A stretch of DNA of 56,186 bases, from NCBI GenBank assembly GCA_902802945.1, contig CADCOC010000006.1, positions 1 through 56,186 of the forward strand. The letters run 5' to 3'. This DNA is from an uncultured bacterium (lineage in GTDB: Bacteria; Verrucomicrobiota; Kiritimatiellia; RFP12; UBA1067). The stretch's first letter is position 1; each line of letters opens with the position of its first letter. Below are positions 16,237 through 25,809 of the stretch, piece by piece. Below the pieces are notes generated by a model. That model ran no database searches, was not told the DNA's origin, and was given only the letters and a program-made list of their open reading frames with translations. Position numbers and translations under genes: made by a program.

Positions 16237-17220
16237 TCATGGCGCGAAGCCCTTTCCGCCGCCCGGCATGAGGTTGACCGTGGTATCCGCCTCAAGATTC
16301 AGGTCGTTCTCGTTGGGGTTGAAATAGCTGACGAAGTTCATGCCGAAGCAGAAACTGATCGGGCCGTATATCTTCGCGTAGTTGGCGGCGACAAGACGAC
16401 CTTTATCATCGCGCCTTGTGCGGGTGCGGATGACAAGATACTCGTCACCATCCAGAAGTTCCGTCGCGTATCTGCCTTTGTACTTCTTGCCCCACGAATC
16501 AAAATCAAGACGCTTCATGTAAACAGCATTCGTTTTTGCCGCATAATCCGAGCGGAAACGCGTGCCCGTGCACTTCGCCACATAGCAACCATCGTCAACG
16601 GCATTCGTGAACACAAGCGCACAGTCCAGTGATTTGTCCTGCTGTAGATGTTCCTCAGAGTATTCAACGAAAAAGTCGGCGACTTCGCCCTTGCCATCAG
16701 GTTTAGTCCAATCGCCAATCTTCAAATCAAATCCCCAGACGCCGAAGCGAGCCCTGCCTGGATATTTGAGTTGACGTCCTACGGATTCAGGACGATTGCT
16801 CACATGCATTGGGACAGGCTTTGCAATCGGCTTCAGCCGCACAACAAGATTCGTCTCAAACTGTGTCTGGCGGAGCGTGAAACCACTTCCCGCCCTTGCG
16901 AAGCCGACACCACCGCCTGTGCCATAATACCCATCAGCGCGTACGGTATATGAAAAATTCATGGACTTGCAGAGAAACTCGATGCGTGTCTCACCGTTGG
17001 TGTCCGTATTTCCTTCAATATCCATCATCACATCACGTCCAAAGCCCTCTCCGGGAATCCATTTCTTAAAAGTATTGACGCTCACCACCGCATTGCTTAT
17101 GGGACAGCCGTCATAATCCACGACCTTAAAATGCGCTGCGGAATCACGCTGAAACAACGCCGCAATTACGTGACCAAAACAAACTACGGCGACCAAAACA
17201 AATAGACACGTCTTCTTCAT
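16237..17220 (-). CDS. Secreted protein of unknown function
   Basis: A 327-aa protein not recognised. It has a clear signal peptide (MKKTCLFVLVAVVCFGHVIA). The next ~90 residues (HFKVVDYDGCPISNAVVSV ... ETRIEFLCKSMNFSYTVRADGYYGTGGG) look like a carboxypeptidase-regulatory or Ig-like beta-sandwich. The rest is beta-rich and Lys/Asp-rich without known motifs. Its ATG overlaps the hydrolase stop as TAATG, so the two are translated together. Probably periplasmic or surface-exposed. Confidence 0.75.
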   Translation of the reverse strand: MKKTCLFVLVAVVCFGHVIAALFQRDSAAHFKVVDYDGCPISNAVVSVNTFKKWIPGEGFGRDVMMDIEGNTDTNGETRIEFLCKSMNFSYTVRADGYYGTGGGVGFARAGSGFTLRQTQFETNLVVRLKPIAKPVPMHVSNRPESVGRQLKYPGRARFGVWGFDLKIGDWTKPDGKGEVADFFVEYSEEHLQQDKSLDCALVFTNAVDDGCYVAKCTGTRFRSDYAAKTNAVYMKRLDFDSWGKKYKGRYATELLDGDEYLVIRTRTRRDDKGRLVAANYAKIYGPISFCFGMNFVSYFNPNENDLNLEADTTVNLMPGGGKGFAP

Positions 17221-19061
17221 TATCTCAACCCACCTCTCTCTATTATAGACAAGAACACCTCCCTCACGACCTGATAGGGACGGTTTTTTATGTCACTGTG
17301 CTTCCACGCTTGTTTATGCCCAGCTCCATACAAACCATCCCACGCCGTCACAACGGAGGGCATCGCCGGCATATTCACGTTACGATCATCCCCCCAAGCA
17401 CGATTTTGACTTCCAACTTTATTCGCCCCAGCTGCATACGATTCGGCGGGAATGCCGTCGGCGAGGACGTGCTTACGGACGGCGGGCTGCATCGCCAACG
17501 CAGAGCCGTTAGTACCGTACAGTCCCCGTTCGTCAAAAAGCCCGAAGAACGAGTTTGTACGAATCAAGTCGTCGGCCAGGTTCGCCGCGTTTGCCGGATT
17601 CATGTGGGAAAGCAGATTGTCGTATGCGCCGTTAAACGACCACCCCGCCTCGTTGTTGCCGGGAAGATACGCCGGCCATCGTCCCTTGCGCGACTCCTGG
17701 TTATACCATGCGTAGTTCCCCGAAAGAAGCGATTGCGCAACACCATTCCCGTTTGTCAGCACCTCCTCCCCCGTCGAATAGTAGTTGTAGGCGTTCGTGA
17801 TGCTCGCGAAGCGGCCACGCCACGTCAGGCCGCACCGCCCGTCGTTCGGATCGAGCCGCTTCCACGCCTCGTGCCAGCGGCTCGCCCAGAGCCGGTTCGT
17901 GTAGCCGTGCCAGTCGGGGTTCGCCATGTTGTGCGACGACTCGTCCGTGACCTCGTCCGCGTCGTATGCCTCCATCGGCACCGCCGCGTTCAGCATGAAG
18001 TACGCGGATACCTGCATCCCGTGGTCGGCAATCGCGCTCGAGACGAGCATGTTGCCGAGGCTGTGCGCCGCGACCACCTTCTCGCCGGGAAGCTGCGCGA
18101 CGATGTTGATCAGCGCGGACGCGGACTCGAAGGCATGCTCCACGTTCACGTAGTAGTTCGGCGTGTTGTCGAGGTACCACCACTTTCGGCTGTCGTCGCC
18201 GTACCACGTCACAGCTGTGAACGCGCAGTTCGCCCCCGCCTGCCACAGCCGCTTGAACATCTCCGCGCCCCATCCCCGCGCCTTCTCCTCGCTCACGGAA
18301 TAGCCGTGTACGAATACGAAATGCTTCCCGTTCGTCTCTGCGTCCGGAAGGCCAGGCGGCTCAGACAACCTTGATTCGAGCCCCGTCCCGACCACGCCCC
18401 CCGCCGCCGCCCGGACGTTCGCCCAGCGCATCATGTCCTCGACGTGGACGATGTTCATCGGCAGTCCGAATGAATAAAGGACCTTCCGGTCCTGCTTGTT
18501 GTACATCACCACGACAAGCGGCTTGGTCGACGGGCGCACGCCTTCCACCATCATGATGCCCTTGGACGGGTCGGCAAGGATCATGTTGATGACGTTCTGC
18601 GGCACGTTGATGCCGTTTGCGGTGATTCGCGTAACCGTCGCCTCGTGTGCGTTCTGGTTCAAATCCGGCCCGCAGCCCCCCACGTCCTCGCGGTGGAACT
18701 TCCCCGCCTCAAGGTTGCCGAGGCTCGTCCACACGATGTTGACCGCCGCGTCGGGATGCAAGAGCCCCACGCCGACCTGCCCACCGGAAAGCCACGGCGC
18801 AAAGGACGATATGTTGAGCCACATCGGGAAAAAATCGACCAAGTCCCTGCGTCCGTTCACATGGCCGTCGTTGCAGTCAGCGTTCGACTGCTTCGGAATG
18901 TCAACCGGCTCTTCCTCGGAATCGGACTTGTCCGCGTCGTCGTTCACCCACATGCGGAACACCTTGCCGCGCAGATAGGCGTCAAGGTCCGACTCGGCGT
19001 ATGCACCGACACCGGCACACAACGCCAAGGCAAATGCGAGTATCTTGCCGTACGACCTCAC
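17220..19061 (-). CDS. Exported alpha/beta-hydrolase
   Basis: A 613-aa protein with a signal peptide (starting from GTG, ending ALCAGVGAYA). The hydrolase signature is in the middle: KHFVFVHGYSVSEEKARGW (about 240-258, oxyanion region), and VAAHSLGNMLVSSAI with the nucleophile serine in AHSLG. A lipase- or esterase-type reaction is likely, with substrate unknown. The GTG start overlaps the methyltransferase stop as GTGA, so an exported enzyme is translationally coupled to a DNA methyltransferase, an odd pairing. The N-terminal 200 residues and C-terminal 150 have no recognised domain. Confidence 0.8.
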   Translation of the reverse strand: MRSYGKILAFALALCAGVGAYAESDLDAYLRGKVFRMWVNDDADKSDSEEEPVDIPKQSNADCNDGHVNGRRDLVDFFPMWLNISSFAPWLSGGQVGVGLLHPDAAVNIVWTSLGNLEAGKFHREDVGGCGPDLNQNAHEATVTRITANGINVPQNVINMILADPSKGIMMVEGVRPSTKPLVVVMYNKQDRKVLYSFGLPMNIVHVEDMMRWANVRAAAGGVVGTGLESRLSEPPGLPDAETNGKHFVFVHGYSVSEEKARGWGAEMFKRLWQAGANCAFTAVTWYGDDSRKWWYLDNTPNYYVNVEHAFESASALINIVAQLPGEKVVAAHSLGNMLVSSAIADHGMQVSAYFMLNAAVPMEAYDADEVTDESSHNMANPDWHGYTNRLWASRWHEAWKRLDPNDGRCGLTWRGRFASITNAYNYYSTGEEVLTNGNGVAQSLLSGNYAWYNQESRKGRWPAYLPGNNEAGWSFNGAYDNLLSHMNPANAANLADDLIRTNSFFGLFDERGLYGTNGSALAMQPAVRKHVLADGIPAESYAAGANKVGSQNRAWGDDRNVNMPAMPSVVTAWDGLYGAGHKQAWKHSDIKNRPYQVVREVFLSIIERGGLR

Positions 19062-20080
19062 TTCCTCCTCCTGATCACGATGCGGTCGTAGAGACGGAGC
19101 AGCTTGCCGCCGCGCTCGATGTAGAAAGTCGGGCCGCCGTCGTTGCGGCCCAGCCGCTCGCGAATCGGCTTCATGTCCGCCAGCTCCAGGCTCATGCCCA
19201 CGATCTCGAACTGGTCGGGATTGTACTTGTCGAGGAACGTGATCGGCACGCCCATCTTGCCGTCGTAGTCCTTCGGAATCTCGCTCGTCTTGCTTACCTC
19301 AATCGCGTCGTAGTTCAAATACGTCGGATATTCCTCCGGCGTGTATTCCTTCCAGAGGATCATCTCGTCATGGCGCGATAAATAGTCAAGGTTTGTGAAC
19401 CACCTCACTCCTTTAACGCGAATGTACTTCTTGCCGTTTTCATCCACTCGATAGGATGCAGCATAAAGGGGGTAGTCGTCTGGCACTCCAAACTCCCGAT
19501 CTCCGCTATGAATGCTCACTCCCATCCAAAGTTTATTCGCCTGTATCAAAGGGAATATTTCTTTGTACTTGACCGCGTTCACATTTCCTATGATGAGAAA
19601 CTTCTTGTCGTACTTGACGAGTTGCGCGACGTATTCGCGGAAGAGCGAGAACGGCGGATTGGTGACGACGATGTCGGCCTGTTTAAGAAGTTCGATGCAC
19701 TCCTCGCTTCTGAAGTCGCCGTCGCCCTTGAGGTAGCGGATGCCGATTTCGGCCGGGTCGGGAATGCGGTTGCCGTTCTTGTCGCCGGTGTATTCAAGCC
19801 AGATGGCGCGCTCGCTCGCGTTCTGGCTGAAGAGGTCGCGCTCCTGGTTCTTGTAGCAGGTGGTGATGAGGCGCTTCAGGCCCAGCCGCTCGAACTGGTA
19901 GGAAAAGTAATGGAAGAAGTTGCTCACGCGCGGATCGTCGCAGTTGCAGAGTACCGTCTTGCCGCGAAAATGCTCCTTGTAGTGGGCAAGTTCGCGCTCG
20001 ATGTCTTCGAGACGCGTGTAGAACTCGTCCTTCTTCTGCTTTTTCGCCCGACCGAGGCTGCTGTTGTCGTTCTTCGCCAT
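19058..20080 (-). CDS. EcoRI-type adenine-specific DNA methyltransferase
   Basis: A 340-aa N6-adenine methyltransferase of the M.EcoRI family. The catalytic motif IV is NPPFSLFREY (141-150) and is nearly the EcoRI one. The N-terminal GRAKKQKKDEFYTRLEDIERELAHY is the family-typical start. No EcoRI-like endonuclease is adjacent. It lies 6 nt after trpS in the same operon and overlaps the next gene. It could be an orphan regulator of gene expression, a decayed restriction-modification remnant, or a modification partner of the DUF262-HNH protein three genes on. Confidence 0.9.
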   Translation of the reverse strand: MAKNDNSSLGRAKKQKKDEFYTRLEDIERELAHYKEHFRGKTVLCNCDDPRVSNFFHYFSYQFERLGLKRLITTCYKNQERDLFSQNASERAIWLEYTGDKNGNRIPDPAEIGIRYLKGDGDFRSEECIELLKQADIVVTNPPFSLFREYVAQLVKYDKKFLIIGNVNAVKYKEIFPLIQANKLWMGVSIHSGDREFGVPDDYPLYAASYRVDENGKKYIRVKGVRWFTNLDYLSRHDEMILWKEYTPEEYPTYLNYDAIEVSKTSEIPKDYDGKMGVPITFLDKYNPDQFEIVGMSLELADMKPIRERLGRNDGGPTFYIERGGKLLRLYDRIVIRRRK

Positions 20081-20086
20081 ATCGGA

Positions 20087-21043
20087 CTACAACCCCACGG
20101 CCCGGCGCACCTTCTCCATCGTGGGCGCGGCGGCTGCGCGGGCGCGCTTCGCGCCGTCCTGAAGGATGTCCTCGAGCGCGGCGGGGTCCTTCGCGAGCTC
20201 CTCGCGCCGCTCCTTGAACGGGTCGAACAGCCTGTGGTACGCCGCGAGGAGCGCCTTCTTCGCGTGACCGTAGCCGTAGTTGCCGGCGCGGAAGCTCGCG
20301 GCCATCTGTGAGACCTCCTCGGGCGTCGCAAAGAGCTTGTAGAGCTCATAGATGGAGTTGCCTTCCGGCTCCTTCGGTTCCTCCATCGTCTTGGAGTCCG
20401 TCACGATACCCATCACCTTCTTTTTCGCGGATACGTCGAAGAGTTCGATCGTGTTGTGGTAGCTCTTGGACATCTTCTGTCCGTCGGTGCCGGGAATGGT
20501 GGCGACGGTCTCGGGGATGTAGGCGTCGGGAATCTTGAAGATCTCGCCGTATGCGTTGTTGAATTTGATCGCGAGGTCGCGCGTCACCTCGAGGTGCTGC
20601 TTCTGGTCCTTGCCCACCGGCACGAGATCGCTCTGCATGATCAGGATGTCCGCCGCCATCAGGACAGGATACGCGAAGAGGCCGTGCGTCGCGTCGAAGC
20701 CGTGCGCCATCTTGTCCTTATAGCTGTGGCAGCGCTCGAGGAGGCCCATCGGCGTGAGGCAGGAGAGGTACCACGCGAGTTCCTGCACCTCCGGGACGTC
20801 GCTCTGGCGGTAGACGATCGTCTTCGCGGGGTCGAGTCCGCAGGCGAGGTAGTCAAGCGCCACTTCGCGCGTCGATTCGCGCAGCGCCGCGCCGTCGCGA
20901 ACCGTGGTCATGGCGTGGAAATTCGCGATGAACATGAACATGTCCTCGCCCTTCGCCTGAAGGTCGAACATGGACTTCATGGCGCCGAAGTAGTTGCCCC
21001 AGTGCAACTTCCCCGACGGCTGAATGCCTGTCAAGATACGCAT
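20087..21043 (-). CDS. trpS: Tryptophanyl-tRNA synthetase
   Basis: A 318-aa class I synthetase charging tRNA-Trp. The HIGH-type motif is in PSGKLHWGNYFGA near the N-terminus and KMSKS is at about residues 193-197. GTDGQKMSKSYHNTI is characteristic of bacterial TrpS. Length is normal. It leads a run with the adenine methyltransferase only 6 nt behind. Confidence 0.97.
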   Translation of the reverse strand: MRILTGIQPSGKLHWGNYFGAMKSMFDLQAKGEDMFMFIANFHAMTTVRDGAALRESTREVALDYLACGLDPAKTIVYRQSDVPEVQELAWYLSCLTPMGLLERCHSYKDKMAHGFDATHGLFAYPVLMAADILIMQSDLVPVGKDQKQHLEVTRDLAIKFNNAYGEIFKIPDAYIPETVATIPGTDGQKMSKSYHNTIELFDVSAKKKVMGIVTDSKTMEEPKEPEGNSIYELYKLFATPEEVSQMAASFRAGNYGYGHAKKALLAAYHRLFDPFKERREELAKDPAALEDILQDGAKRARAAAAPTMEKVRRAVGL

Positions 21044-21098
21044 AAGCCTAATGCCTCCTAAAAATGAAGGAGTATTTTACCCTTTTTCGGGTGCGAAT

Positions 21099-21974
21099 TC
21101 AAGTAGAAGCGCGCCGCGCAATAGACTTGTATGTGGGCGGCATGGACTCGATCACCATGCGGCCCTTTTCGAGCAGGTCGCGCAGACGCGGTGCGTCCTG
21201 AGTATCCAACGCCTCCTTGAATGCGGCAAGGCGTTCGACGAGGCCGCCGAGCACGGAGGAGAGCGCCTCTTTGTTGGCTAGGAAAAGGTTCGTCCAGATG
21301 TCGGGGTTGAGGCGCGCGACGCGCGTCATGTCGTAGAAGCTCCCGGCAGAGAAGCCCGCGTGGTCCTTCGCAAGGGGATCCTGGATGTAGGCGGACGAGA
21401 CGACGTGCGCGAGCTGGCTCGTGAGGGCGATCATCTCGTCGTGGTGCTCGGGCGTGGTGAACACCACGCGCCCGAAGCCAAGTTCCTTGAAGAACGCCTC
21501 CAGCATGTCGAGCGGACCGCGTCCGCACGAAGGGTACGGCGTGAGGATCATCGACGCGTCGGAGAAGAGGTCGGGCGTCGCGTTCGCGTAGCCGGCCACC
21601 TCCTTGCCCGCCATCGGATGCCCGCCCACGAACGTCCACGGCGTGGCGCCGTAGGCGTACTTGCGCAGCGCCGCGCAGATCGCGCCCTTCACGCCCGTTG
21701 CATCCACCACAACGGCGCCGGGCTTGAACGCGGACTGGTGGGCGTCGATCCACGGCACGACGGCGTCGGGCGGCAGGGAGATAAGGTAAAGGTCGGGGCT
21801 GCCCGCCGTCGAGGTCATGTCCTCCTCCAGCACGGCCGCCGCCGCGCCGTCCGCGACCGCCCGCTCGGACGTCGCGCGCGTGCGATTCCACACCGACACG
21901 CAATGCCCCGCGCGCGTCGCCGCCTGCGCGAACGACCCACCGATCAGTCCAAGTCCAACAATGCCTATGTTCAC
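21099..21974 (-). CDS. tyrA: Prephenate dehydrogenase
   Basis: A 291-aa NAD(P)-dependent enzyme that oxidatively decarboxylates prephenate (or arogenate) in tyrosine synthesis. The Rossmann motif GLGLIGGS (7-14) and the substrate motif GGHPMAGKE (about 117-125) are present. The start is GTG (21974) with GGAG 8 nt upstream. No chorismate mutase domain is fused. It is separated from trpS by 55 nt, so cotranscription is possible, giving an aromatic amino-acid flavour to the pair. Confidence 0.93.
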   Translation of the reverse strand: MNIGIVGLGLIGGSFAQAATRAGHCVSVWNRTRATSERAVADGAAAAVLEEDMTSTAGSPDLYLISLPPDAVVPWIDAHQSAFKPGAVVVDATGVKGAICAALRKYAYGATPWTFVGGHPMAGKEVAGYANATPDLFSDASMILTPYPSCGRGPLDMLEAFFKELGFGRVVFTTPEHHDEMIALTSQLAHVVSSAYIQDPLAKDHAGFSAGSFYDMTRVARLNPDIWTNLFLANKEALSSVLGGLVERLAAFKEALDTQDAPRLRDLLEKGRMVIESMPPTYKSIARRAST

Positions 21975-22106
21975 GTAAAATACTCCACGTCAAGATTGAG
22001 AAAGCCGACTTGCGGCTGAAGTTCCGCCAAGCGCGCCAAAGGCAAGTTGTTTAAAACAAGTTGTTTCCTTTCTACGGAAGGTCATGTGACAGTGGAAAAT
22101 TCGACG

Positions 22107-23390
22107 TCACGCAGCGGCCTTCTTGTATCCCGTTGCCTGTGCGTTCCACGCGAATAGGAAGAACACCATGCCGATGAGGGCGAATCCGCCGATTGAGAGC
22201 AATGCGGCGTTCCAGCCGAAGTGCTTGCTGATGAGCGCAATGCCGATGCCGGATACCGTCGTGGCGGCATAGCCCATGATGCCCATGAAGCCGTTCGCCA
22301 TCGCCGCCGCGTCATTCGTGGCCTGCTGCGCCGCCACGATGCCGATCAGCGCCTGCGGACCGTAGATGAAGAAGCCCGTCCCCATCAGGAGAAGCGTCGC
22401 CTGCCAGATCGCAGCTCCGGCTGGCAGATACCAGAACCCGAGCGCGCACAGTCCCGCGAAGAACATGCAGAACACGCACGTCCGCACGCCGCGTCCGGCG
22501 AACAGTTTGTCCGTGATCCATCCCGCGAAAATCGTGCCCACGACGGCGGCCAGCTCGAAGGCGATGATCATCATGCCGCCCTTCGACACGGGAATGCCCT
22601 TGTATTCCTTCAGGAAGGTGGGACCCCAGTCGAGGAACCCGAAGCGCACGACGTACACGAAGAAGTTCGCGAGCGCGCAGAGCCAGATCACGCGGTTGCG
22701 GAAGACGAGCCTGCGCCGGTCGGCGTCCGTCACCTGACGCTTCTCCGCCTCGTCCGCCTTTCCGCGCACGTCGGAGAGATCTAGTTCAGGCAGCCCCTCC
22801 TCGTGAGGACCGTCCTTGACGGAGAAGAAGCAGAACACGGCAGCGAGGCCCGCCAGCGCCGCCGGCACGTAGAAGCACCAGCGCCAGTTCATGCCAATCG
22901 CGAACAGCAGCGAGCAGATGCCGAGCGCGAGCGCCGAGCCGAAGGAGTGGGACGTGTTCCAGATGGACATCTTCGTGGCGAGCTCCTTCGGGTGTATCCA
23001 GTGCGTGAGCATTTTCGCGCACGCCGGGAAGCCCATGCCGAGCGTCCAGCCGTTGATCACCCAGAACACCGCGAAGAGGATCGTCAGCGACGTGCAGCCG
23101 AACAGGAAGTTCATCAGCGCCGAGAGCGCAAGTCCGATCGCCATGAAGATGCGGCCGTTGAGCTTGTCCGCCCAGAAGCCGTTCGCGAACCGACTGATCC
23201 CGTACAGCACGCCGTGTACGGTGAGGATCACTCCGAGGGCCTCCTTGGTGATCACGCCCTCGTCCAGCATTCCCGGCTGCGCCATCGAGAGGTTCTTGCG
23301 CGTCACGTAGAAGAACATGTAGACGATCATGCTGTAGATGATGAACTTCCACTGCGCGCGTTTGAATGTCTTTGCCTGTGCTTCTGTCAT
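22107..23390 (-). CDS. MFS transporter, organophosphate:phosphate antiporter type (GlpT/UhpT-like)
   Basis: A 427-aa inner-membrane transporter with 12 predicted helices in two halves, joined by a charged central loop (about 195-230). The N-terminal YVTRKNLSMAQPGM and SRFANGFWADKLNGR are typical of the glycerol-3-phosphate/hexose-6-phosphate antiporters, which exchange sugar phosphates for inorganic phosphate. Its ATG overlaps the araD stop as ATGA, so epimerase and transporter are coupled, pointing to import of a pentose or uronate derivative. The real substrate is not determinable here. Confidence 0.85.
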   Translation of the reverse strand: MTEAQAKTFKRAQWKFIIYSMIVYMFFYVTRKNLSMAQPGMLDEGVITKEALGVILTVHGVLYGISRFANGFWADKLNGRIFMAIGLALSALMNFLFGCTSLTILFAVFWVINGWTLGMGFPACAKMLTHWIHPKELATKMSIWNTSHSFGSALALGICSLLFAIGMNWRWCFYVPAALAGLAAVFCFFSVKDGPHEEGLPELDLSDVRGKADEAEKRQVTDADRRRLVFRNRVIWLCALANFFVYVVRFGFLDWGPTFLKEYKGIPVSKGGMMIIAFELAAVVGTIFAGWITDKLFAGRGVRTCVFCMFFAGLCALGFWYLPAGAAIWQATLLLMGTGFFIYGPQALIGIVAAQQATNDAAAMANGFMGIMGYAATTVSGIGIALISKHFGWNAALLSIGGFALIGMVFFLFAWNAQATGYKKAAA

Positions 23391-24118
23391 TTGCTGTTTC
23401 CTTTCTGCCCGTAGTAGGCTTTCGGGCCATGCTTGCGGGAATAGTGTTTTTCAATAAGGTCTCGGTTCATCTGGATGGCGGGGTTGAGCGCCACGGAAAG
23501 CAAGGCGATCTTCGCGACCTCCTCCAGGATCACCGCGTGCTCCACGGCGTCGGCTGCGTCACGGCCCCAGGTGAACGGACCATGGTGGGCCACGAGCGCG
23601 CCCGGCGTGGCAACGGGGTCGATGCCGAGACGGTGGATCGTCTCCACTACGGCGTCTCCCGTCGCCTCCTCGTATGCCTCGCTAATGCGGTAGGACGGGA
23701 TTTCCCCAGTCACCGGCACGTCGTCGTGGAAGGTGTCCGCGTGCGTGGTGCCGATGTTCGGAATCGACCGCCCCGCCTGCGCCCACGCCGTCGCGTAGGC
23801 CGAATGGGTGTGGACGACGCCCCCTATGGAAGGGAACGCCTTGTAGAGGACAAGGTGCGTGGGTGTGTCGCTCGAAGGGCGGTAGTTCCCCTCCACCACC
23901 TTGCCGTCAAGGTCCACCACCACCATGTCGGAGGGCTTCATGCCGTCATACGGAACGCCGCTCGGCTTGATCACCACGAGCCCGCGTTCGCGGTCTATTT
24001 CACTCGCATTGCCCCAGGTGAGTATGGCGAGACCCTCACGAGCAAGCGCGAGGTTGGCTGCGCAGACGCGCTCCTTTGTTTCCTCCAGCATTGAGTCTAC
24101 CGTCGTTTTGGTTTTCAC
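23387..24118 (-). CDS. araD: L-ribulose-5-phosphate 4-epimerase family protein
   Basis: A 243-aa zinc-dependent class II aldolase-fold enzyme, converting L-ribulose 5-phosphate to D-xylulose 5-phosphate. GNASEIDRERGLVVIKPSGVPYD and the metal site HTHSAYATAWAQ match AraD/UlaF/SgbE. It starts at GTG (24118). No araA or araB is present; its coupled partner is a sugar-phosphate-type transporter, so UlaF- or SgbE-like roles are equally possible. The symbol is by closest family. Confidence 0.9.
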   Translation of the reverse strand: MKTKTTVDSMLEETKERVCAANLALAREGLAILTWGNASEIDRERGLVVIKPSGVPYDGMKPSDMVVVDLDGKVVEGNYRPSSDTPTHLVLYKAFPSIGGVVHTHSAYATAWAQAGRSIPNIGTTHADTFHDDVPVTGEIPSYRISEAYEEATGDAVVETIHRLGIDPVATPGALVAHHGPFTWGRDAADAVEHAVILEEVAKIALLSVALNPAIQMNRDLIEKHYSRKHGPKAYYGQKGNSK

Positions 24119-24159
24119 GTTAAGGCACGCCTAGGAGCCCCAGCGCGTGCTTTGGCGAT

Positions 24160-24188
24160 ATTGTCTCACATTTCCTATCGAGTTGCAA
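24160..24188 (-). promoter_or_regulatory. Possible promoter of araD-transporter operon
   Basis: On the minus strand, TTGCAA (24183-24188), a 17-bp spacer and GACAAT (24160-24165), about 41 nt before the GTG. Confidence 0.45.
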
Positions 24189-24194
24189 GGGGAA

Positions 24195-25787
24195 TCACTT
24201 TCCGTAACTGAAGTACTTTTCCGTGCCGTAGGGGAAGTCCGTGAGGCGGAAGTTGCCCACGTGGTCCCAGAGAATCGAGTACCCCTTCTGGAAGGAGAGG
24301 AATATCCACGGACAGTCCTCGCGCACGATCTCCTGCGCGCGCTTCCACGCCGCATGGCGCGCCTCGGGCGTGGCGGCAGACATCGCCTCGTCGTAGCATT
24401 TGTCGAATTCCGGATTTCTGTAGTTGCCGTGGTTCGCGCCCGGCGAGCAGTTCTTCGAGTGGAAGAGCTGAAGGAAGTTCTCCGCGTCCGGGTAGTCGCC
24501 CACCCAACCGAGCATGAAGAGCGTCGCATGACCGTCCGAGACGGCCTTGAGGTACGCCGCCCACGTCATGAACTGCGGTTCGAGCTTGATGCCCACGCGG
24601 TCGTAGAAGCCCTGCAGCAGCTCCACCTCCTCGCGCGCGCCCTGGTCGGCCCGCCCCAGCGAGATCGGGAGTACGAGTCGCTTGCCCGTGCTCGGATCCT
24701 TGCCGTCCGGGAACCCCGCCTCTTCCAGCAGCTTCTTCGCCTTCTCCAAGTTGAACGCATATTCGAACGGCTCTTCGATCCGCCCGTCCACGCCCGGCGG
24801 CACCGGACCATCCGCCGGGTCCACGCGGTCGTTGAAGAACCGCTTCCAGGCCGGCGCGTCAAAAGCGCAGTTGAGCGCCTGGCGGAGCTTCTTGTTCTTG
24901 CCGAGCAGCGGATCGTCCATGTTCACGCCCACGTATCCCACCTGGAGCGTTGGCGCGGAGAGGAGGCGCACGCCCTTGGCGGACAGCGACGGCATGAGCT
25001 TCCCGTCCTTGTCCACAACGGCGTCCCAGTTGTTGCGGTCCACGCCGCCGAGGCAGTCCACTTCCTTGCCGAGGAACATCAGCCACTGGGTAGAGTTGTC
25101 GCCCACGACGACATACTCGATCTTGTCGAACGGCGCTGGGTTCTTGATCTCCGGCCACCTGCGCCAGGAGACGTCGCGCGTGAAGATCATGCGGTAGTTA
25201 CGCCACCACTCCGCGAGGCGGTACGGACCGGTCCCCACCGCGTGCTGCCCGAACGACGTGCCGTACTTCTCCACCGCCTCGTGCGCCACCACTGCGGAGT
25301 ACGACAGCGCTGTAAGCCAAGGGAACACGTGGAACGGCTTCTTCAGCTTGATGGCAACTGTCCGCGCGTCGGTGGTCTCGATTTTGTCGACGTAGTCCAT
25401 CGTCCACATGCCGCTCGACGCGTTCGCGGGGTCGCGCAGGCGATTGAGCGAATACACCACGTCCTCCGCAGTCGCCAACCGGCCCTTCCCGTCGGGGAAG
25501 CAGGGGTCGTCCTGGAAGCGCACGCCGTCGCGCAGACGGTAGGTGTACACGAGACGGTCCGCGCTCATCACGGGAAGGTCGCACGCACCCGCCCTGAGAC
25601 GGTAGGGGCGCGCCTCGTAGTCAACCTCCAGCAGCGGCTCGTAAACGAGCGCGGCCGCGCGGGAGTCGTACACGGCGGACGTGTGGATGGGATCCATCGA
25701 GGCCACGCGCTCCAGCGGGCGACGGAACGTGACGCCGCCGGCCGCGTAGGCCGACAGCAACAGCAAGGTGATTCCTATTCTTCTCAT
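24195..25787 (-). CDS. Peptide/solute-binding protein of ABC transporters (family 5)
   Basis: A 530-aa extracytoplasmic binding protein related to DppA/OppA. The signal peptide is short (MRRIGITLLLLSAYAAGG). Family landmarks are LVYEPLLEVD, YTYRLRDGVRFQDD, ATAEDVVYSLNRLRDP, VGTGPYRLAEW, GYVGVNM and the C-terminal GWVGDYPDAENFLQLFHS. It probably binds oligopeptides or related solutes and delivers them to a permease. No permease or ATPase genes are in the window. It follows pgpA by 22 nt with a GGAG site, so it shares that transcript. Confidence 0.9.
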   Translation of the reverse strand: MRRIGITLLLLSAYAAGGVTFRRPLERVASMDPIHTSAVYDSRAAALVYEPLLEVDYEARPYRLRAGACDLPVMSADRLVYTYRLRDGVRFQDDPCFPDGKGRLATAEDVVYSLNRLRDPANASSGMWTMDYVDKIETTDARTVAIKLKKPFHVFPWLTALSYSAVVAHEAVEKYGTSFGQHAVGTGPYRLAEWWRNYRMIFTRDVSWRRWPEIKNPAPFDKIEYVVVGDNSTQWLMFLGKEVDCLGGVDRNNWDAVVDKDGKLMPSLSAKGVRLLSAPTLQVGYVGVNMDDPLLGKNKKLRQALNCAFDAPAWKRFFNDRVDPADGPVPPGVDGRIEEPFEYAFNLEKAKKLLEEAGFPDGKDPSTGKRLVLPISLGRADQGAREEVELLQGFYDRVGIKLEPQFMTWAAYLKAVSDGHATLFMLGWVGDYPDAENFLQLFHSKNCSPGANHGNYRNPEFDKCYDEAMSAATPEARHAAWKRAQEIVREDCPWIFLSFQKGYSILWDHVGNFRLTDFPYGTEKYFSYGK

Positions 25788-25809
25788 TTCTTTTTCTCCG
25801 CGTCGGATT

